In this document: one piece after another, positions 9,043-17,534 of the stretch
How the letters are laid out: every line of letters starts with the position of its first letter
How positions within the stretch are numbered: position 1 is the stretch's first letter
Assembly: GCF_001544875.2 (NCBI RefSeq)
Contig: NZ_FCOA02000029.1
Location: forward strand, 1-64,000
Source: Caballeronia hypogeia
GTDB taxonomy: Bacteria > Pseudomonadota > Gammaproteobacteria > Burkholderiales > Burkholderiaceae
DNA length: 64,000 nt
Reading direction: 5' to 3'
Notes under the pieces: generated by a model
What the model was told of the DNA's origin: nothing
The model's database searches: none
The model's input: only the letters and a program-made list of their open reading frames with translations
Translations under genes and position numbers: made by a program

Positions 9043-10182
9043 ATGCTTCATCACAAATACGTTGCGCGAACGATGCGCGTAGGCCTCTTGGGAATCTCGT
9101 TACTGACGGCAAGTTGGGTAGCGGGCGCGCAAGTGGAGCAGGGGAGCAGTTCGGCGTCTCAATCGGGGGCCGCTATCGCGCCGAAAGATCCATTCGTCGA
9201 CCCGCTCGACGCACCCGCGTTCATGCACCGGCGAGCGACCGGGCGGCCCGTGATGGCCGCCGCGCGCGCGGGTACACGCATCGTCGCGGTGGGCATGCGT
9301 GGACTGATCATCATCTCCGATGATGAAGGCAAGACCTGGCAGCAGGTCGACGTGCCGGTACGCAGCGACCTGCTCGCGCTCAGCTTCCCGACGGCGCGAG
9401 ACGGTTGGGCGGTCGGTCATGACGGTGTGGTGCTGCACACCGTCGACGGTGGCCGGTCGTGGCGGCGCCAGTTGGACGGCCGGGTGGCAGCGACGACGCT
9501 CGTCTCGTATTACAAGGCCCAAATTGCGGGCGGCGATTCCACGTTGCGGCCTTTTCTCGACCAGTTGATGCTGAACTACCGGCAGGGTCCGTCGCTGCCG
9601 CTCCTCAGCGTTTGGTTTCGCGACGTTCAGTATGGGATCGCGGTCGGACCCTTCGGCATGGCGATCGCAACCGAGGATGGCGGCAAGACGTGGCGGCCGA
9701 TACTCGATCGTTTCGACAATCCGCAGTTCCTGCATCTGAACACTGTCTTCGGGCAAGGCGACCAGGTCTACGTGGCTGCGGAGAAGGGGACGGTGTTCCG
9801 CCTGGATTCCGCAAGCGGCCGATTCGTTGCGGTCAATACCGGCTATGCGGGCAGCTTCTTCGGCATGACCGGTAACGATCGCGCGTTGTTTGCCTTCGGT
9901 CTGCGCGGCACGATCTATCGAAGCGCGGACCATGGCATGAGCTGGTCAAGATTGCCTAGCCCGCTGCGCGGTGCGGTGACGGGAGGGGCGCCCATCGCTT
10001 CGCGTGAGCAGCTCGTGTTCGTCTCCGCAGCGGGGGAAGCCGCGCTGTACGACGAGCATGACAGCTCGTTCACGCCAATGCAGACGGGGCAAGCGTCGGT
10101 GCTGACGGCAGTTCTCCCTCTGAAAGCCGGCGCGTATGCAGTCATGTCGCTGGTCGGCCCTACTTTCGCTTCCACCCGGTAA
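9043..10182 (+). CDS. Ycf48-like beta-propeller exported protein
   Basis: A 379-residue protein with a signal peptide (LLGISLLTASWVAGAQ) followed by repeated BNR/Ycf48 blades: DDEGKTWQQVDVPV, HDGVVLHTVDGGRSW, TEDGGKTWRPI and SADHGMSWSRLP, each with the S/T-x-D-x-G-x-T-W pattern. The longer frame begins with TTG at 9022; ATG at 9043 has GAGG at 9033-9036 and is preferred. Ycf48-like proteins paired with MMPL/RND transporters are common in steroid- and terpenoid-degrading bacteria and are thought to be periplasmic partners of the transporter encoded 31 bp downstream. Family is certain, the partner role is inferred. Confidence 0.87.
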   Translation: MLHHKYVARTMRVGLLGISLLTASWVAGAQVEQGSSSASQSGAAIAPKDPFVDPLDAPAFMHRRATGRPVMAAARAGTRIVAVGMRGLIIISDDEGKTWQQVDVPVRSDLLALSFPTARDGWAVGHDGVVLHTVDGGRSWRRQLDGRVAATTLVSYYKAQIAGGDSTLRPFLDQLMLNYRQGPSLPLLSVWFRDVQYGIAVGPFGMAIATEDGGKTWRPILDRFDNPQFLHLNTVFGQGDQVYVAAEKGTVFRLDSASGRFVAVNTGYAGSFFGMTGNDRALFAFGLRGTIYRSADHGMSWSRLPSPLRGAVTGGAPIASREQLVFVSAAGEAALYDEHDSSFTPMQTGQASVLTAVLPLKAGAYAVMSLVGPTFASTR

Positions 10183-10213
10183 CCACTGCTGTTTGCGTAA
10201 AGAGAGTATCGAT

Positions 10214-12643
10214 ATGAACTCCAATTCGGAGCGCGTCGACCCGAACCCGGTCGTGCAAAAAAAAGAGGACTTCGAGTCGAACTCGGGGGGCTGGCTGGAA
10301 CGGCTGATCTTCAACAATCGGCGCTGGATTGTCGTAGCGTGCGTGCTCGTCACACTGTTTCTCGGCTTTCAGGCGACGCAGTCGAACGTCAGCGCGAGCT
10401 ACGAACGAATGATGCCGCAGTCGAGCGCGTTCATTCGCAATTACCTCGCGAATGTCGATTCATTGCGGTCCCTGGGCAACTCGGTACGCGTAGTCGTGGA
10501 AAATCGCAACGGCACGATCTACGACGCTCGATATCTCAAAGTCCTGCGAAAGGTCAACGACCAGATCTATTTGCAGCCGGGGGTGGACCGGGCCTTTGTG
10601 AAGTCCTTGTGGATGCCCGTCGTTCGTTGGACCGAGGTAACGGAGAGCGGCTTTCAGGGCGGTCCCGTCATGCCGGACGACTATGACGGCTCTGCCGCCA
10701 GCATCGACCGGTTGCGCCAGAACGTGGCGCGGGCGGGCATCCTGGGGTCTCTCATTGCCGACGACCTGCATTCCAGCACGATCTTCGTGCCCCTGCTCGA
10801 TCACTACGCGGATACCGGCAAGCCATTCGACGCGCGAGCAGTGCACGACGCGCTCGAGAAGATCCGCCACGACTACGCGCGCGACGGCATCGACATTCAT
10901 GTGATCGGCTTCGCGCAACTGGTCGGCGACCTGATTCACGGACTCCTGCAGGTGGCGGTGTACTTCGCCGCTGCTGCCGCAATTGCGATGGCCGTGATCT
11001 ACGGCTATACCCGTTGCGTGCGCAGCACCGCGCTGGTGATCAGCTGCTCGCTGGCCGCGGTCGTGTGGCAGCTCGGGATCGTCCATCTGTTGCGTATCGA
11101 TCTCGATCCGTATTCGATCCTGGTGCCGTTCCTGATCTTCGCGATCGGTGTGTCGCATGGTGCGCAGAAGATGAACGGCATCACCCAGGATATCGGCCGC
11201 GGCACCCACCGATACGTCGCCGCGCGCTACACGTTCCGGCGTCTGTTCCTCGCTGGGCTGACAGCGCTGCTCGCGGACGCGGTCGGCTTCGCCGTCCTCA
11301 TGCTGATCGACATCCCGGTGATTCGTGGACTGGCGGTGGCCGCGAGCGTCGGCGTGGCGGTGCTGATCTTCACGAACCTGGTGTTTCTGCCCGTGCTGCT
11401 GTCGTACACCGGGGTCAGCGCGGCCGCTGCGGCGCGCAGCCTGCGCGCCGAAAAGCACCATCTGCTCGGGGCATTGCTGGTTCCTTTTACGCGGCGCGGA
11501 CCCGCCAGCGTGGCCGTGCTGCTGGCGGGGATTCTGTGCGTTGGGGGCCTGGTGGTCGGCCAATACCTGAAGATTGGCGACCTTGATCCCGGCGCGCCGG
11601 AGCTGCGTCCGAACTCGCGCTATAACCGCGACAACGCGTACGTGACGAGTCACTACCGGCTATCGACGGACCAGTTCGCGGTGATCGTCACGACGCCTCC
11701 GGGCGGCATCGCCGACTATAAGACGCTGATGGAGATCGACGAGCTCGAGCAGGATTTGCGCGGCATCGAGGGCGTCCAGACCACGGCCTCGGTCAGCGCT
11801 GTGAGCCGGCGCATCACCGCGGCGGATTTCGAAGGCGATCCGCGCTGGATGACTATCGCACGCGATCCGGCCATTTCGTCGCAGGCGGTCAACGACGCCT
11901 ATGTGGCGAACCCGGAGCTCGTCAACGGCGCGCGCTCGGTCGCACCCGTGGTGGCGTTCCTCGCCGATCACAAGGCAAAGACGCTTGAGCGGGTCGTCAA
12001 GGTAGTTGAGGCATTCGGCGCGCAGCACAACACACGGGATCGTCAATTTCTGCCGGCCGCCGGCAGCGCGGGCATCGAGGCAGCGACGAACATGGCGGTC
12101 GAGCAGGCCAATCGCACGATGCTGCTGCTCGTCTATGCCGCTGTGATCGCACTGTGCTTCGTTACGTTCAGGAACTGGCGTGCCGTGGTCGCTGCGGTGG
12201 TGCCGCTCGTGGTCACGTCGATTCTCTGCGAGGCGCTGATGGTGATACTGGGCATTGGGGTGAAGGTCGCTACGCTCCCGGTTACGGCACTGGGCGTGGG
12301 CATCGGCGTCGACTATGCGCTGTATCTGCTCAGCGTTCAGTTGACGCTGCAGCGCCAGGGCGCATCGCTCGAGACCGCATATCGCGAGGCAGTCGGTTTT
12401 ACCGGCAAGGTGATCGCGCTGATCGGCGTGACGCTGGCGATATCGGTCGTCACCTGGGCATGGTCGCCGATCAAGTTTCAGGCCGACATGGGGGTATTGC
12501 TGACGTTCATGTTCGTCTGGAACATGATAGGTGCGCTGGTGTTGATTCCCGCGTTGTCTCACTTTTTGCTGCAAGGCGGTACGCGCAAGCCAGTGAGCAG
12601 TGCCCTGGATGATCTGGCTAAGAAATCGCCGTGCCGAGGCTGA
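10214..12643 (+). CDS. RND-superfamily MMPL transporter
   Basis: An 809-residue inner-membrane protein with the RND/MMPL layout: one N-terminal helix (around residues 36-54), a large periplasmic loop, a block of five to six helices (about 240-420), a second loop, and a second block of helices near the C-terminus. The second block carries GVGIGVDYALYLLS, the Asp-containing proton-relay motif of MMPL proteins. The first block has IGVSHGAQK in the equivalent place, with His instead of Asp. ATG 10214 is used; the longer frame from 10136 has a non-homologous lead. It closes the DUF1302-DUF1329-Ycf48-RND set. Direction of transport (import of hydrophobic substrate or export) cannot be told. Confidence 0.9.
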   Translation: MNSNSERVDPNPVVQKKEDFESNSGGWLERLIFNNRRWIVVACVLVTLFLGFQATQSNVSASYERMMPQSSAFIRNYLANVDSLRSLGNSVRVVVENRNGTIYDARYLKVLRKVNDQIYLQPGVDRAFVKSLWMPVVRWTEVTESGFQGGPVMPDDYDGSAASIDRLRQNVARAGILGSLIADDLHSSTIFVPLLDHYADTGKPFDARAVHDALEKIRHDYARDGIDIHVIGFAQLVGDLIHGLLQVAVYFAAAAAIAMAVIYGYTRCVRSTALVISCSLAAVVWQLGIVHLLRIDLDPYSILVPFLIFAIGVSHGAQKMNGITQDIGRGTHRYVAARYTFRRLFLAGLTALLADAVGFAVLMLIDIPVIRGLAVAASVGVAVLIFTNLVFLPVLLSYTGVSAAAAARSLRAEKHHLLGALLVPFTRRGPASVAVLLAGILCVGGLVVGQYLKIGDLDPGAPELRPNSRYNRDNAYVTSHYRLSTDQFAVIVTTPPGGIADYKTLMEIDELEQDLRGIEGVQTTASVSAVSRRITAADFEGDPRWMTIARDPAISSQAVNDAYVANPELVNGARSVAPVVAFLADHKAKTLERVVKVVEAFGAQHNTRDRQFLPAAGSAGIEAATNMAVEQANRTMLLLVYAAVIALCFVTFRNWRAVVAAVVPLVVTSILCEALMVILGIGVKVATLPVTALGVGIGVDYALYLLSVQLTLQRQGASLETAYREAVGFTGKVIALIGVTLAISVVTWAWSPIKFQADMGVLLTFMFVWNMIGALVLIPALSHFLLQGGTRKPVSSALDDLAKKSPCRG

Positions 12644-12785
12644 CCTTGTCGGCGTTTTCGCGCTTGGCCTCGCTGGTCGTTGCGCTCGTCAGCTCCGTTC
12701 AGTCGCCGGTAGACGCACATGCTGAGCGGCGGCGAGGTGCCACTGGTATCTGCGCAGGGAAGTCAGTCGTCGCGGCTTCGCGCGC

Positions 12786-12831
12786 GGGGAGGTGAGGGAG
12801 ACCCTCCCTGGCCCTCTACATAAGATAGGGG
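12786..12831 (+). promoter_or_regulatory. Cluster motif copy upstream of etfBA
   Basis: GGGGAGG (12786-12792), then a 6-bp inverted repeat AGGGAG/CTCCCT around 12796-12809, then GATAGGGG (12824-12831). It lies about 180 bp before etfB inside a 368-bp intergenic stretch (12644-13011) that otherwise shows nothing coding. The same parts (CCTCCC and GAYAGRGG) recur before other units of the cluster. Likely regulator and promoter site for the ETF and ligase genes. Confidence 0.45.
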
Positions 12832-13011
12832 CACCCCGTGGCAGTTCCGCCTATCCTTCGAGTCATTCCAAACAGGTTGTCTGGTTTGTGCGGTGCCGCG
12901 CTGGTGCGCGGTCGCCAGAGCAAGCCGGCGTTCATTCGCGAATGCGAGGAGCCATGACGACCGATATCGATCACGGCATGCGCCGACGACGCGCAGCAAC
13001 AGGAGGGAGTG

Positions 13012-13761
13012 GTGAAAATACTGGTAGCAGTGAAGCGGGTAGTGGACGCCAACGTAAAGGTCGGTGTGAAGTCGGACGGTACGTGCGTCGACATCGCCAA
13101 CGTGAAGATGTCGATGAATCCGTTCGACGAAATCGCGATTGAAGAGGCCGTTCGTCTGAAGGAAGCGGGCGTCGCGACCGAAGTGATCGCCGTGTCGGCG
13201 GGTGTGACCCAGTCGCAGGAAACGCTGCGCACCGCGCTCGCCATCGGCGCGGATCGCGGAATCCTGATCGAATCGAACGAAGATCTGCAGCCGCTGGCGG
13301 TTGCGAAGCTGCTCAAGGCGCTGGTCGACAAGGAACAGCCACAGCTGGTGATCCTCGGCAAGCAGGCCATCGACGACGACTCCAACCAGACCGGCCAGAT
13401 GCTCGCCGGGCTTGCGAATCTGCCGCAGGCGACGTTTGCATCGAAGGTCGTCGTGGCCGACGGCAAGGCGACGGTGTCGCGTGAAGTGGATGGTGGTGCG
13501 GAAACGCTGTCGCTGACGCTGCCGGCCGTGGTCACGACCGATCTGCGCCTCAATGAGCCGCGCTACGTGACGCTGCCGAACATCATGAAGGCCAAGAAAA
13601 AGCCGCTGGAAACGCTCAAGCCCGAGGACCTCGGCGTCGATGTCACGCCGCGTCTGAAGACGCTGAAAGTCGCCGAGCCGGCGAAGCGCTCCGCCGGTGT
13701 GAAGGTGCCGGATGTGAAGACGCTGGTCGAGAAGCTGAAGACCGAAGCCAAGGTGCTGTGA
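13012..13761 (+). CDS. etfB: Electron transfer flavoprotein beta subunit
   Basis: A 249-residue ETF beta subunit of normal length. It starts VKILVAVKRVVDANVKV and has SMNPFDEIAIEEAVRLKE and LVILGKQAIDDDSNQTGQ, all strongly conserved EtfB segments that contact AMP. GTG 13012 is chosen over GTG 13009 because it gives proper spacing from AGGAGGG (13001-13007) and the usual N-terminus. With EtfA it takes electrons from the acyl-CoA dehydrogenases of this cluster and delivers them to ETF:ubiquinone oxidoreductase, which is not encoded here. The cluster-embedded copy is probably a paralogue dedicated to this pathway. Confidence 0.95.
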   Translation: MKILVAVKRVVDANVKVGVKSDGTCVDIANVKMSMNPFDEIAIEEAVRLKEAGVATEVIAVSAGVTQSQETLRTALAIGADRGILIESNEDLQPLAVAKLLKALVDKEQPQLVILGKQAIDDDSNQTGQMLAGLANLPQATFASKVVVADGKATVSREVDGGAETLSLTLPAVVTTDLRLNEPRYVTLPNIMKAKKKPLETLKPEDLGVDVTPRLKTLKVAEPAKRSAGVKVPDVKTLVEKLKTEAKVL

Positions 13762-13774
13762 GGAGAACCAAGAA

Positions 13775-14719
13775 ATGACGAACCTGGTAATTGCAGAACA
13801 CGACAACGCGTCGATCAAGGCCGCGACGCTGAACACGATCGCAGCGGCACAGAAGGTCGGCGGTGATATTCACGTGCTGGTGGCGGGCCACAATGCGGAG
13901 GCCGCAGCCGATGCGGCAGCGAAGATCGCGGGTGTCGCCAAGGTGCTGCTCGCCGACGCGCCGCAACTGGCCGACGGGCTTTCTGAAAACGTCGAAGCAA
14001 CGGTGCTGAACATCGCGAAGAACTACACGCACATCCTCGCGCCGGCCACCGCCTACGGCAAGAACATCGCGCCGCGCATTGCCGCGAAGCTCGATGTGGC
14101 ACAGATCAGCGACACCATCGCAGTCGCCAGCCCGGATACGTTCGAGCGTCCGATCTACGCGGGCAACGTGATCGCGACGGTTCAATCTCAGGACCCGATC
14201 AAAGTCATCACGGTGCGCACGACAGGGTTCGATCCGGTCGCGGCAGAAGGCGGCTGCGCGACGGTCGAGACGATCGCGGCAGCGGCGGATGCGGGCATCT
14301 CACAATTCGTGAGCCGCGCGGTGACGAAGCTGGACCGTCCGGAACTGACGAGCGCGAGGATCATCGTGTCGGGCGGCCGGGGCCTCGGAAGCGGCGAAAA
14401 CTATACGAAGGTGCTGGAGCCTTTGGCGGACAAGCTGGGTGCGGCGTTGGGCGCATCGCGCGCGGCGGTCGACGCGGGCTTCGTGCCGAACGACTATCAG
14501 GTCGGCCAGACCGGCAAGATCGTCGCGCCGCAACTGTATGTCGCGGTTGGCATCTCGGGCGCGATCCAGCACCTCGCCGGCATGAAGGACTCGAAGGTGA
14601 TCGTCGCGATCAACAAGGACGAAGAAGCGCCGATCTTCAGTGTGGCCGACTATGGCCTCGTCGGCGATCTGTTTGCCGTCGCCCCGGAACTCGTGAGCGA
14701 ACTCGAAGCCCGGACATAG
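13775..14719 (+). CDS. etfA: Electron transfer flavoprotein alpha subunit
   Basis: A 314-residue ETF alpha subunit, 13 bp downstream of etfB. The C-terminal FAD-binding signature is complete: PQLYVAVGISGAIQHLAGM, followed by VIVAINKDEEAPIFSVADYG and VGDLF. The start at ATG 13775 follows AGGAGAACC. It forms the soluble heterodimer with EtfB and carries the redox FAD. The pair is followed by an acyl-CoA ligase gene, tying electron transfer to activation of the same substrate. Confidence 0.95.
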   Translation: MTNLVIAEHDNASIKAATLNTIAAAQKVGGDIHVLVAGHNAEAAADAAAKIAGVAKVLLADAPQLADGLSENVEATVLNIAKNYTHILAPATAYGKNIAPRIAAKLDVAQISDTIAVASPDTFERPIYAGNVIATVQSQDPIKVITVRTTGFDPVAAEGGCATVETIAAAADAGISQFVSRAVTKLDRPELTSARIIVSGGRGLGSGENYTKVLEPLADKLGAALGASRAAVDAGFVPNDYQVGQTGKIVAPQLYVAVGISGAIQHLAGMKDSKVIVAINKDEEAPIFSVADYGLVGDLFAVAPELVSELEART

Positions 14720-14788
14720 GTTTCGAGTTCTTAGGAGCAATCGCGCGCCGAAAAGCAATTGACTCAAACTTGAGGAGCCGTCTGACCC

Positions 14789-16339
14789 ATGCGCCTTGCC
14801 GACTACTTCGACGCCGCCGCGTCCCGTTTTCCGAGCCGCACCGCTTTCGTCGACGGGGCCGTGCGCATCGATTTCGCCGATGCCCAGCGTTTCGTCCATG
14901 CCGTGGCGCATGCTCTCGCCGCCGAGCCGTCGCTGGCGGCGGGGGCGCATGTCGCGATCTACGCGCCCAACGACTACCGCGTCAGTCTGCTCCAGATCGC
15001 TATCAACCGCGCCGACATGGCGTGGGTAGCGGTTCACACGCGCAATTCGGTGGAAACGAACATCCAGGTACTGGAATACGCGGATGTGCAGCTCGTCTTC
15101 TTCCACAGCGCCTACGAGCGGCTCGTCCCGCAACTCAGGAGCGGCCTTGCGCCGACTTGCCGTTTCATCAGCATCGACGCGCCCTCGGCTGACGGACGCT
15201 ATCTGGCGGACTGGACCGCGTCGCACGGCACTCCGTTCTGCGCCGGCCCCGAAGAACCGGACCGCACTGTCCTGCTGCAGCCCACCGGCGGTACCACCGG
15301 ACCGTCGAAGGCAGCCGTCCACACGAACAGGTCAGTGGAGATGGGGATCGTCTCCACGTTCGTCAATCTGGGCATGGACAGCGAGACACGCGTGCTCGCG
15401 GTGGCGCCCCTGACCCACGCGGCCAGCTATCTGACGTTCGCCAGCGCGGCGCGCGGCGGCATGACAGTCGTGCTGCCCGCGTTCGACGTCGAGGCTGTGC
15501 TCGCCGCGATCGAACGCGACCGGATTACGCACCTGTTTGTACCGCCGACCGTCATCTATACCTTGATTGGCGATTCGCGCACGGCCAGCGCCGATCTGTC
15601 GTCGCTGCGTGCGGTCCTGGTTGGCGGCGCGCCCATCGCGCCCGAGAAAATGCGTGAGGCAATCCGGCGCCTCGGTCCAGTGATCTACGAGGTGTTCGCG
15701 CAAAGCGAGTGCCTCTGCTGCCTCATCAAGAAGCCAGCCGATTATCTGAGACCGGACGGCTCGCTCGATGAAGGCGTACTTCGGTCGGCGGGGCAGCCTG
15801 GCCCGTTCGGATGGGTTGAGATCATGGACGAGTCGGGCAATCTCGCGGGGCCTGGCGTGAAGGGCGAGATCGTCGTGAAATCGACCAGCGTCATGAAGGG
15901 CTACTACAAGAACCCCGGGCAGACTGCGGAAGTGTCGGCGTTCGGGTGGCATCACACCACTGACGTAGGCGTGCGCGATGAACGAGGCTTCATCACCGTT
16001 CTCGATCGCACCCGGGATATGATCGTCAGTGGTGGCTTCAACCTGTTTCCGAGTGAGATCGAGGCGGTCATCAACAGTCATCCCGCGGTGCTCGATTGCG
16101 CGGTGGTGGGTGTGCCCGACGAGAAATGGGGCGAGGCCGCCAAGGCCGTGGTGCAGCTCAAGGCCGGCAAGACGCTGTCGGCGGACGAAGTGATTGTGAT
16201 GTGCAAGACCGCCCTGGGTAGCCTGAAGACGCCCAAGTCGGTTGAATTCTGGCCCGATCTGCCGCGTAGTGCGGTAGGCAAGGTTCTGAAACGCGACATT
16301 CGTGCCCGCTTCTGGGAAGGCCAATGGCGCGCGGTTTGA
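14789..16339 (+). CDS. AMP-forming acyl-CoA ligase (class I adenylate-forming enzyme)
   Basis: A 516-residue adenylate-forming ligase. The P-loop-like A3 motif reads QPTGGTTGPSKAAVH, A5 is YEVFAQSE, A8 is SGGFNLFPSEIEAVINSHP, and the catalytic A10 lysine is in PRSAVGKVLKRDI. It activates a carboxylic acid to its CoA thioester in the cytoplasm. GAGGAG at 14772-14777 precedes ATG 14789 at a somewhat long spacing. It follows etfBA by 69 bp, and a second ligase lies at 29987. The two may serve different intermediates, for example intact substrate versus a shortened acid. The acid specificity cannot be predicted. Confidence 0.9.
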   Translation: MRLADYFDAAASRFPSRTAFVDGAVRIDFADAQRFVHAVAHALAAEPSLAAGAHVAIYAPNDYRVSLLQIAINRADMAWVAVHTRNSVETNIQVLEYADVQLVFFHSAYERLVPQLRSGLAPTCRFISIDAPSADGRYLADWTASHGTPFCAGPEEPDRTVLLQPTGGTTGPSKAAVHTNRSVEMGIVSTFVNLGMDSETRVLAVAPLTHAASYLTFASAARGGMTVVLPAFDVEAVLAAIERDRITHLFVPPTVIYTLIGDSRTASADLSSLRAVLVGGAPIAPEKMREAIRRLGPVIYEVFAQSECLCCLIKKPADYLRPDGSLDEGVLRSAGQPGPFGWVEIMDESGNLAGPGVKGEIVVKSTSVMKGYYKNPGQTAEVSAFGWHHTTDVGVRDERGFITVLDRTRDMIVSGGFNLFPSEIEAVINSHPAVLDCAVVGVPDEKWGEAAKAVVQLKAGKTLSADEVIVMCKTALGSLKTPKSVEFWPDLPRSAVGKVLKRDIRARFWEGQWRAV

Positions 16340-16375
16340 CTGCGCCCTGATAGACAAAACCGACGAGGGCACACC

Positions 16376-17428
16376 ATGAAGCCTCGCTTGCGAATCTCCC
16401 GCTGCATCGTCGGGTTGACGATTGCAAGTACCGCTCTGTCGTCGATCGCGTGGGCCACGACCGAAGAACCGCTGGGCGCCCCGGCCGCAGTGACCGTGGA
16501 CAACTTCGTGCGGGCCGAAACCGATCTCTACTTTAATAACTCCGTGACCGACGGCGGATTCGGGGGCTGGCATCATAACCGCGGCCTTCTTCCCATCGAT
16601 CATCAGACCGTCATCCGGGGCAACCGCGACACGTTGTATTCGACGCGCGTCTTTGATCTCGACGCTGGCCCGGTCACCGTTACTTTGCCGGATGCCGGAC
16701 CGCGGTTCATGTCGCTACAGGTGATTAGCGAGGATCAATACACGACGACCGAATATGGAGCCGGCGCCCACACACTGGACAAAGCGACAATCGGTACGCG
16801 GTACGTGATGGTCGGCGTTCGCACGCTGGTCGATCCGCACGACCCAGGCGATCTCAAGCGCGCCCATGCGTTACAGGACGCAATCAAGGTTTCGCAGCCG
16901 GGCGGACCTGGAAAGTTCGAGATTCCGAACTGGGACAAGAAAAGCGAGAAAAAGGTGCGCGAAGCGCTCCTCGTTCTCGCGAGCACGGTCACCGACACAC
17001 GACGCGCCTTTGGAACAAAAAAGGAAGTCGATCCGGTCCAATATCTGATCGGCGCCGCTTCGGCATGGGGGGCTAACGCGCCCCGCGATGCAGTCTATCT
17101 CAACGTCGTTCCAGCAAAGAACGACGGCGGCACGCGCTACACGCTGAAGGTCAAGGACGTTCCTGTCGACGGCTTCTGGTCGATCAGTGTCTATAACGCC
17201 GAGGGTTACTACGAAAAGAATGCATACGATGCATACACCGTAAACGACATCACGGCCAGAAAGGACGCGGACGGCGCGATCACCATCCGGTTCGGCGGCT
17301 GCGATGCCGGGATACCGAACTGTCTGCCGATCACGAAAGGATGGAACTACATGGTGCGGCTCTATCGGCCGCGCGCGGAGATCCTGGATGATAAGTGGAC
17401 CTTCCCGGAAGCGGAGCCGGCGAACTGA
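16376..17428 (+). CDS. Exported DUF1254/DUF1214 protein, copy 1 of a convergent pair
   Basis: A 350-residue exported protein with a signal peptide (cleavage near SSIAWA, residue 27). It then has VTVDNFVRAETDLYF and NRDTLYSTRVFDLDAGPV (DUF1254), and C-terminal VPVDGFWSISVYNAEGYYEK and GWNYMVRLYRPR (DUF1214). It is colinear with, and the same length as, the gene at 17535-18587 on the opposite strand, with about two thirds of residues identical by eye, so the two arose by duplication and inversion. It sits 36 bp after the ligase and is probably co-transcribed. No enzymatic role is established for the family. Confidence 0.87.
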   Translation: MKPRLRISRCIVGLTIASTALSSIAWATTEEPLGAPAAVTVDNFVRAETDLYFNNSVTDGGFGGWHHNRGLLPIDHQTVIRGNRDTLYSTRVFDLDAGPVTVTLPDAGPRFMSLQVISEDQYTTTEYGAGAHTLDKATIGTRYVMVGVRTLVDPHDPGDLKRAHALQDAIKVSQPGGPGKFEIPNWDKKSEKKVREALLVLASTVTDTRRAFGTKKEVDPVQYLIGAASAWGANAPRDAVYLNVVPAKNDGGTRYTLKVKDVPVDGFWSISVYNAEGYYEKNAYDAYTVNDITARKDADGAITIRFGGCDAGIPNCLPITKGWNYMVRLYRPRAEILDDKWTFPEAEPAN

Positions 17429-17430
17429 GA

Positions 17431-17458
17431 GACGCCAGGTAACCTGCTCTCTGGCGTC
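17431..17458. terminator. Hairpin between convergent DUF1254 genes
   Basis: GACGCCAG (17431-17438) pairs perfectly with CTGGCGTC (17451-17458) across a 12-base loop, three bases after the stop codon of the plus-strand gene. There is no U-tract on either strand, so it is a terminator-like or mRNA-stabilising hairpin rather than a textbook intrinsic terminator. Confidence 0.5.
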
Positions 17459-17534
17459 GCCGCTGCGCGCATTCTGGTTCAGCAGAAAGAATCTGACGAA
17501 CGAGCCACTATGACGCCATGGGGTGCGCACCAGT

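Noticed and set aside
10460..11653. 397-codon minus-strand frame opposite the RND transporter
   Set aside because: Highly charged nonsense composition with many Arg/His/Gln; antisense shadow of a transmembrane protein gene.
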